NCBI GenBank assembly: GCA_036245525.1
Contig: BTPG01000007.1
Location: forward strand, 167,175,805-167,239,804
DNA length: 64,000 bases
DNA from: Semisulcospira habei
Lineage: Eukaryota > Mollusca > Gastropoda > Semisulcospiridae
Reading direction: 5' to 3'
Part shown: positions 19,891 to 30,965 of the stretch, in pieces
How positions within the stretch are numbered: position 1 is the stretch's first letter
How the letters are laid out: the number at the start of each line of letters is the position of its first letter
Program-made: the position numbers and the translations under genes
The notes under the pieces: model-generated
Databases searched by the model: none
What the model saw: the letters and a program-made list of their open reading frames with translations, nothing else
Told to the model about the DNA's origin: nothing

Positions 19891-20191
19891 AGACTGAAGC
19901 CACGTGACTGGTGGTCTCTTAGTAATGACAGCTGACACTTTGCTCAACTCTTGCGAGAGATCGCCAGTCGTGAAAGACCATTGGTTAGGTGGCTGTAGCC
20001 GCCGCTTACAGCCGGAAGGTCTTTAATGACAGGTGTCACATTTTCCGCTTCGAGACTAGAGTGAGCAAATATCTTTTAAGACCACTTAATTCTTTGCGAT
20101 AAACAGGTGATTTTTCAGCGCAGGTTTTACTGTACTTACCAATACCAAGTACTTAAAATACCAACTTTAGACACTGGCGAGTCATGCCGCC

Positions 20192-20275
20192 ATCAACTCT
20201 TTGCGTGTTGGTAGCGGTTTTAGTCGCGATGACAAAATCTGCTACCGACACTCGGACTGACACGCAAAGGGTTAA
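20192..20275. mobile_element. Family C MITE, shortened
   Basis: Left part CTCTTTGCGTGTTGGTAGCGG, right part GCTACCGACACTCGG and CACGCAAAGGGTTAA; the central hairpin is shorter than in other copies. The left flank reads TCAA. Confidence 0.65.
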
Positions 20276-20280
20276 GCTAA

Positions 20281-20350
20281 TTAACCCCTCTGTGCATCAG
20301 CCGCCAGTATCGTCAACACTACTGGTGGCTGCATGCACAAAGGGGGTTAA
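20281..20350. mobile_element. Family J TTAA palindrome
   Basis: A 70-bp element between TTAA sites with inverted arms CCCCTCTGTGCATCAGCCGCC and a near complement ending GGGGG. It lies 5 bases after the family C element. Confidence 0.7.
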
Positions 20351-20698
20351 CTCAGTAAATGGATACTAAACGCGTGTCTCTGCCACAGCGTGTTTCAGCC
20401 CCTAGTTAACCGACCTCCGATATTATGTGCCTACATACATCAGTCAACATTGAAAAGACTAAGGGTACAAATCTTAGTAGTTGAGGCAAAACAATATTAA
20501 TAACCCGTTATCGGCAAATTTTGGCCACGGGAACAGATCGCTTTAAAGTAGTAATTTTGCGTATCATTATTGTAAGGCACACCAACACTGTACATGAGTT
20601 ATATGAGGTCTTAGTCAGGTTGCGTTGGCGCCGAGTGACTTCCAACAATGAACGAGAGCGAATAGTCACGGCGGCGTGTGCCAGAAGTCACGCGTGTG
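20351..20698. other. Gene-free stretch
   Basis: Nothing recognisable as a gene or repeat family. Confidence 0.35.
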
Positions 20699-20816
20699 CC
20701 AGAAGCATAGACAACACTCAAAATATCTCCAAGAGGCATAGATCCACATGAGCCCGGAGGGCTCATGTGGATCTATGCTTCTTGGAGATGTTCCGAGTGT
20801 TGTATGTGCTTCTGGT
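20699..20816. mobile_element. Family A-related long palindrome with changed flanks
   Basis: A palindrome of about 118 bp. Its centre is the family A hairpin with a private change in both arms (GATCCACATGAG and CTCATGTGGATC), but the outer arms (CCAGAAGCATAGACAACACTC and complement) are not those of family A. Confidence 0.7.
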
Positions 20817-20854
20817 AAAAGTTGATTATCCGCAGTGACTTCGGACTCGTTCGT

Positions 20855-21113
20855 TGTTGGAAGTCGGTCGTTGTGCGGGAAGTCGGTCGTTGTGCGGGAA
20901 GTCGGTCGTTGTGCGGGAAGTCGGTCGTCTCAAACGAAACCCCACTATTATGAACTATTGGCCCTTTATTGTCTGCAAAGGTCGCTTTATCGTCACTGAA
21001 TACAGATCGTTGGCAGGAACACGAGAGATCGCTTTAACATCACTGGATACAGATCGTTGGCAGGAACGCGAAAGATCGCTTTAACGTCACTGGATACAGA
21101 TCGTTGGCAGGAA
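20855..21113. repeat. Two short tandem arrays
   Basis: A 20-bp unit (GGGAAGTCGGTCGTTGTGCG) repeats about three and a half times at 20855-20931. A 47-bp unit starting CACTGGATACAGATCGTTGG repeats at 20994, 21041 and 21088. Confidence 0.85.
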
Positions 21114-21282
21114 CATAAAAGTTGAAACGATTGACATTTGGGAGAGCGTGCGATCGTTTTACACAGACACATGATCTTTCCGTCACGCGTCCCGCTGGTG
21201 AGTTAAACTGTTTGCTTTGCCCGTCAGCGCGACACAAGATTGCTTCCCTTTCCGCCTTTGACATTCTGTGGCATGAACCCCT

Positions 21283-21420
21283 TTACTGCCGAGGACAAAA
21301 ACACAATCCAGCTGCAAGAGACATAGATCTTCATGAGCCCCCGCAGTTGCCGGGGCTCATAAGGATCTATGCCTCTTGCTGAGACCAATTTGTGGCCGTG
21401 TTCCTTGGACGGTCGTGGTG
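21283..21420. mobile_element. Family A element, reverse orientation
   Basis: TTTACTGCCGAGGACAAAAAC at the left, the hairpin at about 21315-21382, and a right part with GACCAATTTGTGGCC. Terminal TTAA sites are not preserved. Confidence 0.7.
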
Positions 21421-21887
21421 GCTTTTGGTCGTTGAATGAACACAGTTTTTAGAAATAAAATTTGCGCACATTGGCATTCAATGGCATAAATCATCATAAA
21501 TGGTCAGTGTGAGCGGGCCCGGGAAAAAAAAAATCCTCCATGGCCGATCGCTCGTGAATAAAATGCATTGTTTTCATTCCTACGTCACACGACCATTCTG
21601 TCTAGCGCCAACCGTACCGTGTGACCTCGTTACAAAATCCCTTGTAGCGACTAATCGCGAACTTCTTGTAGCCCTCTTTGCGACGCGTCTTGGATACCAG
21701 TTTTGTGGCATAAAAGATAATCAAATCGTGAATACGCAACATCACGAAAGATCATATATTACGTCATAACTCTATTGCGTATATATTTTGACGTCGGTCG
21801 TGTCTGGTGTGATCTAGGTCAACACATTTAAGCTTGATTTCCTTTACGAAAATTGTGGAGAAATGAAAACAACACGTTATTAAATAC
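21421..21887. other. Gene-free stretch
   Basis: No gene or dispersed family recognised. Confidence 0.35.
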
Positions 21888-22038
21888 GTTATTGGTAGCA
21901 GTGGATTTGCTGCACGGACCCTTGTAGGTCTGAGGGAGGTCAAAGTAACCATTGTACCCCGAAGGACTTCGGGGTACAATGGTTACTTTGACCTTCCTCG
22001 GACCTACAAGGGTCCGCGTAACAAAATCCTTCTACCAA
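21888..22038. repeat. 151-bp foldback palindrome
   Basis: Inner arms of about 50 bp (GGACCCTTGTAGGTC, GTCAAAGTAACCATTGTACC and complements) meet near 21965 with almost no loop; the pairing continues outward through TATTGGTAG and CTACCAATA with some mismatches. No TTAA flank is seen. Confidence 0.75.
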
Positions 22039-22288
22039 TAGTTTCGGTTGGACGACACCAGGCCAGGTGTCACGGTGTATATTGACTGACCAGGTGAAGT
22101 CCGTGAGGACAGTACGCTTTTAACAAACAGTTCCTAGCTTTCTCCCTTCGTTAGACACAACACGGTGGTAGAAATATATTTTTGATAATTAGTGATAATA
22201 AATAACTAACTGAATAACTATATACCTTGATGACTTATTCGGAGCTCTGATTGTATGATGATAAGCTATCGAATGCATACATTAATAT

Positions 22289-22472
22289 TAACCTATTAAG
22301 TCCTGAGGCTGTATTTTTTTTTCAGATTTAATTGTGTACGGCTAGGGCATTTTAGTTCAAGGGTGGTGCCTGAGTATATTGGCGCCTCTGGGCGTAAAGC
22401 TATTCTGGCATCGCTCTTAAACTATCACAGTTAAATCTATTTCATGCAATAGCGTATCAGGGTGGAAAGGGT
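22289..22472. mobile_element. Family E MITE, worn
   Basis: Left TTAACCTATTAAGTCCTGAGG, a degraded hairpin around TTGGCGCCTCTGGGCG, and right GTATCAGGGTGGAAAGGGTTG. Confidence 0.65.
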
Positions 22473-22503
22473 TGATGCGCTACAGAGGGTATTTACGTTG
22501 TAA

Positions 22504-22705
22504 TTAACCCATTTAGCCCTGACGCGCTGCAGCAGGAGATGGATGGACCATGACAATTCAATGTTGATGGCAGACTAGCTTTGCGCCTGATCGCGCCAAA
22601 GTAATCTGCCGCTACCCTTGAATTATCATGGTCCATCAATCTCCTGCAACTGGTGCAGTCGTTAGGAGACACCTCCAAATGCGGCCGTAGAGTAAAACGG
22701 GTTAA
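22504..22705. mobile_element. Family B TTAA-type MITE
   Basis: TTAACCCATTTAGCCCTGACGC at the left and AAACGGGTTAA at the right. The hairpin arms have diverged from each other (CAGACTAGCTTTGCGCC against GCGCCAAAGTAATCTG). Confidence 0.85.
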
Positions 22706-22782
22706 TGTTTTATTTACGTTTCCAACCATGCCAATATTAGTTCACATCTCAAGTATCACATTTCTTTTTTCTCATTCCATGT

Positions 22783-22996
22783 TTAACCCTTTTAGCCCCA
22801 AGGTCCCATTTCTCAAAATTTTGGAGGTGTTGCCTAATGACTATGTACCAGTTGCAGGAGATTGATTGACCATGATAATTCAAGGGTAGTCCCAGATTAG
22901 CTTGGCGCCTGAAGGCGCCAAGCTAATCTGGCACTACCCTTGAATTATCATGATCAATCAATCACCTAGTGTAGGGACTCGGGGGTGAATGGGTTA
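22783..22996. mobile_element. Family B TTAA-type MITE
   Basis: A complete copy with TTAACCCTTTTAGCCCC at the left, a near-perfect hairpin around AGCTTGGCGCCTGAAGG and GAATGGGTTAA at the right. Confidence 0.9.
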
Positions 22997-23328
22997 ATAT
23001 GCAATATCCGGATAGAGTATTGGCTAGACCTTTTATTATTTTATCAAATGTCATGGAAATGTTAATGGCCATGTGTTTTGTCCAGTTCGGAAATGAATGT
23101 AATATTCAATAGTACCACTTTGTCTCGCGGCATTTGGTTAGGTTATTACGCTGGAATTGTGTACATCTGATCTGATTTTGGCATCTCACCATAGAAATGA
23201 TAAGTAGCACATTGTGTACTGGTTTGTACGTCTACTTTGAAAATGGGTAAAAACGTAAGGACATCACACACTTGTGACTAAACCGCACCAGTCAAGCACA
23301 ACCACAAACTTACCTACGTATCATTTAT
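22997..23328. other. Gene-free stretch
   Basis: AT-rich, no gene or repeat family recognised. Confidence 0.35.
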
Positions 23329-23543
23329 TTAACTCATTCTACCCCAGACACACCACAGCAAAATAAGGATCGACCATGATAGTTTAAGGGTGATGCCAGA
23401 ATAGCTTGGCGCCTATGGGCGCCAAGCTATTCTGGCATCACCCTTGAACTATCATGGTCGATCTGTGTCCTGCACTGCTAATGCAGTCTTCAGAGGACAA
23501 CGGCAAAATTTGGGGATTTCGGTGATGGGGTAGAATGAGTTAA
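23329..23543. mobile_element. Family F TTAA-type MITE
   Basis: Complete, nearly identical to the copy at 3639-3852, with TTAA on both sides. Confidence 0.9.
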
Positions 23544-23696
23544 TGTTAAGGTTTTACACAGTTTATTAACATTACGGGTTTTAACACCAAATGTTAATAA
23601 AATGTGTCATATTGTCTTTTCTAAGCATGTTTCTGTATTTCTGCGTTGGAATTTTCTTGTAACATATATGAACACACATATGTACTGAAACAGCTA

Positions 23697-23698
<2 letters not shown>

Positions 23699-23745
<47 letters not shown>

Positions 23746-23757
23746 CACACACACAGA
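23699..23757. repeat. CA microsatellite
   Basis: A (CA)n tract with single CG interruptions. Confidence 0.95.
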
Positions 23758-23759
23758 GT

Positions 23760-26200
23760 TCACGCATATGCCTATTTTTGACCTATTGCCTGAGCTCTTG
23801 TGACCTTGACCTTTTCGATGGGTCTACCAAATTAGTATGCATAGAAAGATCTTACTATCAGGTATCTTTATACCAAGTTTGGGTTTGAAGTTGTGAATAG
23901 TATTTGAGAAAAAAATAGTTTTGTCAAAATATGGCAATTTTGTACCTATTTCCTGATCCCTGTGACCTTGACCTTTAAGGGCGGTCACTCAAATTGGTAT
24001 GTATAGAAAAGTCTTGCCACAAAGTTTCCTTGGGCCAAGTTTGAAGACTGTGTTCTTAGTCTCATTGTTTGCTGATGATATGTCATTGTTTTTAGATGGG
24101 TCCAAAAAATCATTTGATTGTGTCGTCTTAGAGCTAGAACATATTGCAGTAATTTCTGGGCTAAAAATTAATTTTGAAAAGACTGTTGCTGTATGGATTT
24201 AATCAACAGGTTTTTCCTTACACGCTATGCCCCACATCTCAGCATCTCTTGAAATCCATCTACCTTCACAGTGCTGGGAGTTACGTTTTCTGCAGAACTG
24301 TCTGATATACTCCTGAATTATAAACCAAAACTTGCAAAAATGAAAAGAATTATAAAGCAGTGGAAACTGCGAGATTTAACACCTATTGGAATTAATTCTT
24401 TCAATTTTTACACATCTCTTTATCTCCTTGCCTTCCCCAGGGAGTGTAATTATTAAAGAAATTAACACGGTGATGTTTAACTTCATCTGGGGAGGGAAGA
24501 GAGATAAAGTAAAAAGAACTACAGTTTCTAGACAGTATGAAGCAGGAGGGCTCAAGGTAATGGATATTGAAGCTTTTTACAAAGCACTTAAGGTCACCTG
24601 GATTCGGAGAGTGTTTTCTTCGGGCACAAACTGGAACCTTTTACTCGCATCCCTTTAAGATAATATTAAACGGTGTGCAGTTTTTGGTGCCTATTTTCTA
24701 GAATGTTTTGAGATAAAAAAACCCTTTCTGGAAAGAAGTGGCCGTTATTTTTAAAGAATATCATAATCTTTTTTGCCCCCAGGTATCGAGGCTTTCAAAA
24801 GTGAACCAGTTTTTCAATCCACATCTGTTGAAAAAAGATTCATTGAAGTTTGTTGACAATTGGGTTTCAAAAAACATTTTTACAATTGGAGATGTAATGG
24901 ACGATAATGGCGACATTGTCAGTTTTGAAGTGTTTTGTGAACGTTTGGGTGCAGATGTTTCTTTTCTTGCTTACTACAGCAGAACGAGTGCTGTAAAAAA
25001 AAGTACAACAGAAAAATGTTACGAATATGGATGGATGCAGTTGCTGTAACCGATATAGGTACACCTTTGGATGTTGTCTTTAAGCACAAAAATGGTACAA
25101 GAGGTATATACAATGTGTTCTTAAATAAAACGACACCACCTACATGCATCGAAAAATGGAAAAACAATTATAATGATCTAAAGTGGAAATCCATTTTTTT
25201 GCACCTCATAACAGTCACACAAGACACCCAAATTACGGTGGTTTCAGTACCGAATTGTCCATAGAATATTGACATCCAGTGTTTACTTACGCTACAGACA
25301 GCTAAAGGATTCAAACCTTTGTACCTTTTGTTCGCTCTCTAAGGAATCTATTGAACACCTGTTTTTTGAGTGCATAGTTGTGCACGTGTTTTTGGGACAA
25401 ATTAATGAACAGGTTAAAGGAAAAATGTGTTCATTGTGAAAATTTTGAACTTAGTACAGAATTAATTCTTTTCGGGGTGAAAGAGGGGCTGCGGACGGAC
25501 CCAGTGCTCGATTTGCTCTTATTAATGGCAAAACATTTCATTTACCGTTGCCGCTGTTTGAATCGGCAGTTAAACTTTCCAGTCTTTTTAGCAGAATTCA
25601 GAAACAGATACTGTACAGAGAGATATGTATCTACTATGAAAAACAAAATTAGCCGTTTTACACAGCTGTGGTTGCCATATTTGGATTTTTTGTAAGATAG
25701 TTAACATTTGTCACCTTTTCTGTTAATTTCTGGTAATTTGTATAGACTGCAGTTGGAAGCTTTTGGCCCTCATACGGTTCATTATCTCCCGAGATATCCA
25801 TACTTTTTTTTTTGCTGAAATTCTAACAATGGTCTGTTACCGATACACGAATGAAGACATTCACAATACACGCTAAAAGAACACGTTCTCTCTCTCTCTC
25901 TACAAACACACGCCACTTTAGTTTAATCGTGCTGAAATTGTTTATTATCGTTTAGGATGTGTGTACATGTTGTATTTGTACGGTATGCACTCTTTGTTTT
26001 CCTTGGTACCATTTTGAAAAAAAGCTTCAATAAATTTAAAAAAAAATTAAATAAAAAAGTTTGAAGACTGTGGCTTGAATAGTCTCCAAGAATATGCCAA
26101 CGTTAAAGTTTACCACGGACGACGGACGGACGGACGGACGGACGACCACTGGCCCAAAACATACTCACTTTTGCTTTGCACGTGAGCCAAAAAGGAACCC
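23760..26200. repeat. Dispersed repeat (GTGACCTTGACC) split by a LINE
   Basis: The left part (23760-24052) contains two related units of about 165 bp, each with TGTGACCTTGACCTTT and a CCAAGTTTG block. It resumes at 26057 after the L1-like insertion and ends in (GACG)n with TTGCACGTGAGCCAAAAA near 26195. Confidence 0.6.
24037..26072 (+). mobile_element. L1/Tx1-like LINE, 5' truncated, with 16-bp target duplication
   Basis: The body (24053-26056) starts inside the reverse transcriptase palm (VSLFADDMSLFLDGSKKS, with catalytic FADD) and continues through the C-terminal region (SGLKINFEKTVAVWI; LLNYKPKLAKMKRIIKQWKLRDLTP; INTVMFNFIWGGKRDKVKR; GGLKVMDIEAFYKALK) to a cysteine-rich end (LCTFCSLSKESIEHLFFECIVV). 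It ends in an A-rich tail after AATAAA. The direct repeat AAGTTTGAAGACTGTG flanks it at 24037-24052 and 26057-26072. The frame is interrupted several times. Motif order is that of L1 or Tx1-group LINEs. Confidence 0.85.
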
Positions 26201-26312
26201 TGGTTATTTTTTTTTTATTTCAACAAGAGATATAGAAGAAATTTACGTATGAAAAACAGATCCCCCCCCCCTCCACCCCCCACCCTCAATCCACACAATC
26301 AACAATAGGCGA

Positions 26313-26428
26313 CAGATTAACCTTGCTAATATATTCAAGAGTCGTGATTGGATAGCATGGGCGCCTTCAAAGGCGTCAAGCCATCCAAGCACTACAATAA
26401 AACCGCTACGGTCCATCCATCCATCGTA
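26313..26428. repeat. Degraded family B relative
   Basis: A weak palindrome around GGGCGCCTTCAAAGGCGTC with outer blocks TATTCAAGAGT and ACGGTCCATCCATC resembling family B. Confidence 0.45.
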
Positions 26429-26443
26429 ACTGTTTCATGATCG

Positions 26444-26645
26444 TTAACCCCTTCGCTGCCAGTGGACTCAGACTGCGTTTGTTAATTCAAGGCTAGAGCC
26501 TCCGTCGTCCACGGAACATGAATACAAAGTGGTGTCAACAAGAGGCACAGATCCTAGTGAGCCCCCGCGACTGCGGGGGCTCATGATGATCTATGTCTCT
26601 TGCAGGTCGATTGTGTTCCGTTTTCCTCGGCAGTTTAGAGGTTAA
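26444..26645. mobile_element. Family A TTAA-type MITE
   Basis: TTAACCCCTTCGCTGCCAGTGG to CTCGGCAGTTTAGAGGTTAA, with the hairpin at about 26539-26604. Its right TTAA is also the left TTAA of the next element. Confidence 0.9.
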
Positions 26646-26820
26646 CCCTTTTAGCCCCAAGGTCCCATTTCTCAAATTTTGGAGGTGTTGCCTAATGACT
26701 AAGTACCAGTTTGAGGAGATAGAGTGACCATATTCAGGCGCCAAGCTAATCTAGCACTACCCTTTAATTATCATGGTCAAGCCATCTCCTGCTGTAGGGA
26801 CTCGGGGCTAAATGGGTTAA
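26642..26820. mobile_element. Family B MITE, left arm partly deleted
   Basis: TTAACCCTTTTAGCCCC at the left and GCTAAATGGGTTAA at the right. Most of the left arm is missing, so the sequence jumps from GTGACCATATT to CAGGCGCCAAGC. Confidence 0.85.
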
Positions 26821-26856
26821 CCTACATCTCCAAGTCTGTGAAACCACAAGGGGAGG

Positions 26857-26923
26857 AAACCGAAGTTATGGCACAAGTCATGGCTGAGTCAGGGGCATGA
26901 AACTCTTGCCTTAACTTCGGTTT
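26857..26923. repeat. Small imperfect hairpin
   Basis: AAACCGAAGTTATGGCA pairs with TTGCCTTAACTTCGGTTT around a 33-base loop. A G/C-rich run follows at 26936-26973. Confidence 0.5.
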
Positions 26924-27067
26924 TGTACCCGACACCCTCCCCCCCCCCCCACCCCCCGCCCCCACCCCACCCCCCTTTGCTTCTTCAACGCTCAAAACTG
27001 CCAAAATCACATGCGCCTGTCTAACCCTAAAATACCAAATACTTTTTTTTTAATATGGACATATTAT

Positions 27068-27120
27068 GTCTGTGATGTTGGACGCTATGGCTCTTGCTCG
27101 TAAGGTTCAAAATCACAGAC
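27068..27120. repeat. Family G hairpin
   Basis: GTCTGTGATGTTGGACGCTA at the left with an imperfect complement ending ATCACAGAC. Other copies lie near 30966, 35027, 43011, 60483 and 60685. Confidence 0.65.
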
Positions 27121-27255
27121 CGGCGTAAACAATGTAACTTCAATGGTAATAAAAATCCATATTAAAAGATGGATTTCAATAGAACAGCAACATACAGGGG
27201 GTGAAAAAGTAGAAAATATAGACAAGAAACAACAGCACCACACTGAACAGGGTAA

Positions 27256-27440
27256 TTAACCCCACGGCCACATTTCCAAACTTTACTAACGACTGTGTAC
27301 CAGTTGTAGGAGATGGACTGATCATGATAATTCATGGGTAGTGCCAGATGAGCTTGGCGCCTTCAGGCGCCAAGCTCATCTGGCACTACCCTTGAATTGT
27401 CACGATCAATCCATCTCCTGCTGCACGGTCCCAGGGTTAA
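27256..27440. mobile_element. Family B MITE, right end shortened
   Basis: TTAA at 27256 and 27437. The hairpin carries a private G/C pair in both arms (CAGATGAGC and GCTCATCTG). The last block before TTAA is GGTCCCAGGG instead of the usual longer end. Confidence 0.8.
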
Positions 27441-27580
27441 TAGGTAAACAAACAATAACGTGTCAATAATGCTGCAAATCTGCTGCAAAAATGAGTCCAG
27501 TCACTGATGATCCGCCACCCCGTCCCCATGAATCAATGAATAGATCCATCGATCAGCCCATCAATCTAACCAACAATCAA

Positions 27581-27670
27581 TTAGCCCCTCGGTAGTCGGT
27601 AGCGGTTTTTGTCGCGATGATTCCTGCAGGAATCATCGCGACAAAAACCGCCCCTGACAACTAATGGGTT
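27581..27670. mobile_element. Family C palindrome
   Basis: A nearly perfect central palindrome around GATTCCTGCAGGAATC with arms GGTAGCGGTTTTTGTCGCGA. The terminal tetranucleotides have decayed. Confidence 0.75.
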
Positions 27671-28252
27671 CTTTAATTGAATCCTTTTGCATGTGTACAC
27701 CGGTGCTGTAAACAAACATAGAAATGCCCGTCGTATCAACACGACAGTGTGGTACACAATCAAAAATAAAATCGAATGCATAGCTTTTTCAATTATAATC
27801 TGCGTGTAAATTCTCTGAAAGAAAATAATAATAATAATAATAAATAAAGATGTGTTTATTTTTATTCGTCTAGTCATTAGTTCTAAATACGAAACCTTGT
27901 CAAAAAAAATGTATCACCATAAAATGGAGGAAAAAAAAAAACACACCTGTGTAGAGAGCAATGAAGTCCTTTGCACAGGCTACTGATAAAAAAAAGGTGA
28001 GTGTCAAACGTGAAAAACGCCAACAAAAAAATCCCAAGAAAGAAGGAACACGCTTAGAAAGTAAAGGACAAGTACTACACAATGAAACTCTCAGAAAGCA
28101 CAACACAACTGTGCTGCGCGTGACCCTTCCAAGCGTGGTTCTTTCTTCTGATGGGAATTTCTTTTCATAGGAGCTGCCTGGCAGACTTTGACTCCCCCCT
28201 GTGTGTGCAGCCCCAAGGGGGTTAAATTAAAAAAGAACTAAAAGTTCACCAA
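27671..28252. other. Gene-free stretch
   Basis: It holds an AAT microsatellite near 27827-27843 and a possible family K or J remnant (AACACGCTTAGAAAG near 28048; GGGGGTTAA near 28217). No gene recognised. Confidence 0.4.
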
Positions 28253-28468
28253 TTAACCCCTTCACTGACAGTTGATGGAGCATGCATGTCTGCAGTCTCT
28301 GTCAACTCAGCGCTAGCAGTCAAAGGGACATCAGTGGACACAAAGTGGTGTCAGCAAGAGGCAATGGCATAGATCCTCATGAGCCCCCGCAGCTGCGGGG
28401 GCTCATGAGGATCTATGACCCTTGCAGTTGGATAGCATTCACTTTTTGTCGCCATTTGAAGGGGTTAA
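28253..28468. mobile_element. Family A TTAA-type MITE
   Basis: TTAACCCCTTCACTGACAG to GAAGGGGTTAA. The hairpin around CCCCCGCAGCTGCGGGGG is close to the family form, with a 6-base insertion in the left arm (GGCAATGGCATAG). Confidence 0.9.
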
Positions 28469-28770
28469 TAACGATTCATGTTAATCGCAATCGCAACCAT
28501 TTCACCAAACAGCTATTAGGACTCAAGTCCTTCTCAGACCGTGACCCAAGGAACAAACTGGAATGATTGTGCGTAAACTACATCACATTCTGCTTTTCAT
28601 TCAGCCGAGTACATATTATACTGAATCATATACAAGCAGACCAAACAAACCAAAACACAAAAGATTACGCGTGTTTTTTGTCAGTGTAACCGACATAAAA
28701 CCTTGTATCTGCCATAAATGTGTGACTGATGCGTGGTTACCGAGTTACACGGACGACTGGATTTATTTAA

Positions 28771-28970
28771 TTGACCCATTTAGCGCCCAACGCACTAAAG
28801 CAGGAGATGGATCGACCATGATATTCAAGGGTAGTGCCAGATTATCTTGGCGCCTGATGGCGCCAAGCTAATCTGGCACTACCCTTGAATTATCATGGTC
28901 GATCTGTACCCTAGAAACTGGTGCATAGCTGTTATGTGACACCTTTAACTTGTGGGGTTAAATGTGTTAA
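28771..28970. mobile_element. Family B TTAA-type MITE
   Basis: It starts TTGACCCATTTAGCGCCC (worn TTAA) and ends at TTAA 28967-28970. A one-base deletion in the left outer arm and one mismatch (TTATC against TTAGC) break the hairpin slightly. Confidence 0.8.
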
Positions 28971-29132
28971 CAGAAACGAAATATCCAATTAAGGACAATA
29001 AATGTAATCAATCATTTCTCTTCATTTTGTGTACTGTACAAACCCTTAAAAACCTTGTAAAAAAAAAAAAAAAAAAAAAAAAAATAAACCAATGTGGCTA
29101 ACCAAAATGTCATAATTATGCAACGTTGTACA

Positions 29133-29444
29133 GCAAAGAAGTACCCAACGGAGAAAGAAACACGCTTAGAAAAGACGGCTACAACACAATTTATTAATAT
29201 TTCGGGTAAATACTTTTTGTCAAAATAGACAAACAGAGAGATTAGCCGCTACTTATCTTCATTCGCAGAAGGAATGTGGCAACCCAATGGTTGCCACATT
29301 CCTTCTGCGAATGAAGATAAGTAGCGGCTAATCTCTCTGTTTGTTTGTCTATTTTGACAAAGGGTATTTACCCGAAATATTAATAAATTGTGTTGTACCC
29401 GTCTTTTCTAAGCGTTTTTCTATCTCCGTTGGGTACTTCTTTGC
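29133..29444. repeat. 312-bp near-perfect palindrome (family K foldback)
   Basis: Two arms of about 154 bp meet at AACCCAATGGTT near 29288 with a 4-base loop. The outer ends are GCAAAGAAGTACCCAACGG and its complement. Differences between arms are few (for example AATACTTTTTG against CAAAGGGTATT). Single-arm relatives occur near 23576-23680 and 54965-55045, which indicates that a dispersed repeat was copied head to head here. Confidence 0.9.
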
Positions 29445-29753
29445 ATTTTACACGCTTGGCAGTCACCTTTTTGGTCTGGATTGTTGTACAGGAGGAACAT
29501 GCAAACTGCACACTGAAGTCTTTACTGACAGGTGGTGTCTCATAAAGGTGGTCACTCAAACAGGTTCTGCTGTGTAACAAATTCAGTAAACGATATTGTG
29601 TACTAACATAAATGAGGTATACATGGACAGCTGACTACAAGATCAGAGATAACAACAGTCGGCTACATCAACACTTCTTCTGAGATTCCAAACGCACATT
29701 TTCTATGCCGGTTACTTTGCTTATAACAAACTTAACTTATAACCAAAAACATG

Positions 29754-30213
29754 TAATAATAATAATAATAATAATAATAATGGGTACTTATATAGCGCTT
29801 AATCTTACTCAAAAGCTCTAAGCGCTTTACAATCTGTACACAAAAATAAAATACATGACATGCACATAACAAACAAGCACAATGCCCGAACACACCACTT
29901 TTACAATAAACTAAACAACAATACTACATATAATTTATATTCTAATTAACATTCAGTCTAAACAAGGAGGATGCAGAACTACAACTAAGGCATCAAACAC
30001 TGGCAGTCATCAAGTAAAGCTTGAAGAGGTGAGTTTTCAACGACCTCCTGAGTCAGAGACAGACTCACTGTTTCTGACCTCAAGGAAGTGTATCCATAAC
30101 ACTGGGCTGATAACAAAGTGCGCTGACCAAATGTTTTAGTTTTGACAGATATACTGGTGCTTAACTGTAAAACGGAGAAGAAACAGCCGCGACTGTTCTG
30201 GTCACAATCTGTC
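29754..30213 (-). mobile_element. L2-type LINE 3' end fragment
   Basis: On the minus strand it reads the C-terminal coding end (TKTFGQRTLL-like, then shifted frames) and a 3' untranslated region with AGCGCTTAGAGCTTTTGAG and TATAAGTACC, ending in an (AAT)n tail at 29754-29780. The same subfamily lies in plus orientation at 48380-48693. Confidence 0.8.
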
Positions 30214-30214
30214 T

Positions 30215-30494
30215 TTAACCCCATCACTCCCAAAGGACACAAACATCGTTGTAAAAATTGCAATTTCAACTCCAAACAAACCTAACCATCTAAAGAACAT
30301 GGACATAAATAGAGTCAGCAAGAGGCAAACAACACCATGAGCCCCCACTGTTCCAAATTCAACTCCAAACAAATCTAACTATCTAAGGAACATGGATATA
30401 AATAGTCCCCAAGAGGCAAAGAACATCATCAGCCCCAGCATCTGCGGGGGCTCATGATGTTCTTTGCCTCTTGCAGTTGTGTTATGTTCACAAT

Positions 30495-30497
<3 letters not shown>
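30215..30497. mobile_element. Family A MITE with internal duplication
   Basis: The left terminus is TTAACCCCATCACTCCC. The pre-hairpin region with AATTCAACTCCAAACAAAT and AGGAACATGGA occurs twice. The final hairpin has several private changes shared by both arms (GGCAAAGAACATCAT and ATGATGTTCTTTGCC). The right terminus is lost at an AAT microsatellite. Confidence 0.75.
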
Positions 30498-30527
<30 letters not shown>

Positions 30528-30741
30528 GGTTTTTGTATTACACAAATCTTTTTGTGACAAAAACTCATTGCGCTAACACACACATAAACTTACCGACAAG
30601 GAATGCTCTAATGCCTGGATATGTTCAGTCTCATGATATTTTTTCATACTGAACAACACTATGTCGACAAATCATGCAAGCACCTTCTAACATAGCCGCT
30701 TCTCAACAATTAATTTTCAATCCCTCACCAAATCCTTAATC

Positions 30742-30815
30742 CCATTTGTGAGACGCCTAGAATCTCAGGAGCCCCAGCAGCTGCAGGGGTGAATGAGAAT
30801 CTAAGCATCTTGCTG
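30742..30815. repeat. Family A hairpin core
   Basis: The hairpin has private paired changes (TAGAATCTCA and TGAGAATCTA). Outer parts of the family are absent. Confidence 0.6.
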
Positions 30816-30965
30816 GTAGAGATTAAAACCTATTTACAACCCTTCTTGTCTGGTAAAGTCTACTGCTGTGTAGGCACAAACGTAACATCAAACGGAGTGA
30901 CTGCAGCAAAAACAACAATCTTCGGTATATGCCAAGTCCTGTACCTAGTGGAAAAAGCAGTGCTC

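Larger units (their letters stand above)
19360..20130. repeat. Family M dispersed repeat with two TTAA elements inside
   Basis: It is recognised by GAGAGATCATCTGTCATTAA, AAAGACC-type and GGTCTTTAATGACAGGTG blocks and a closing AAACAGGTGATTTTTC...CAGGTTTT. Other copies lie at 35937, 45655, 54225 and 58298. Two TTAA elements (19443-19609 and 19708-19890) sit at TTAAAGAC positions inside it. Confidence 0.55.
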
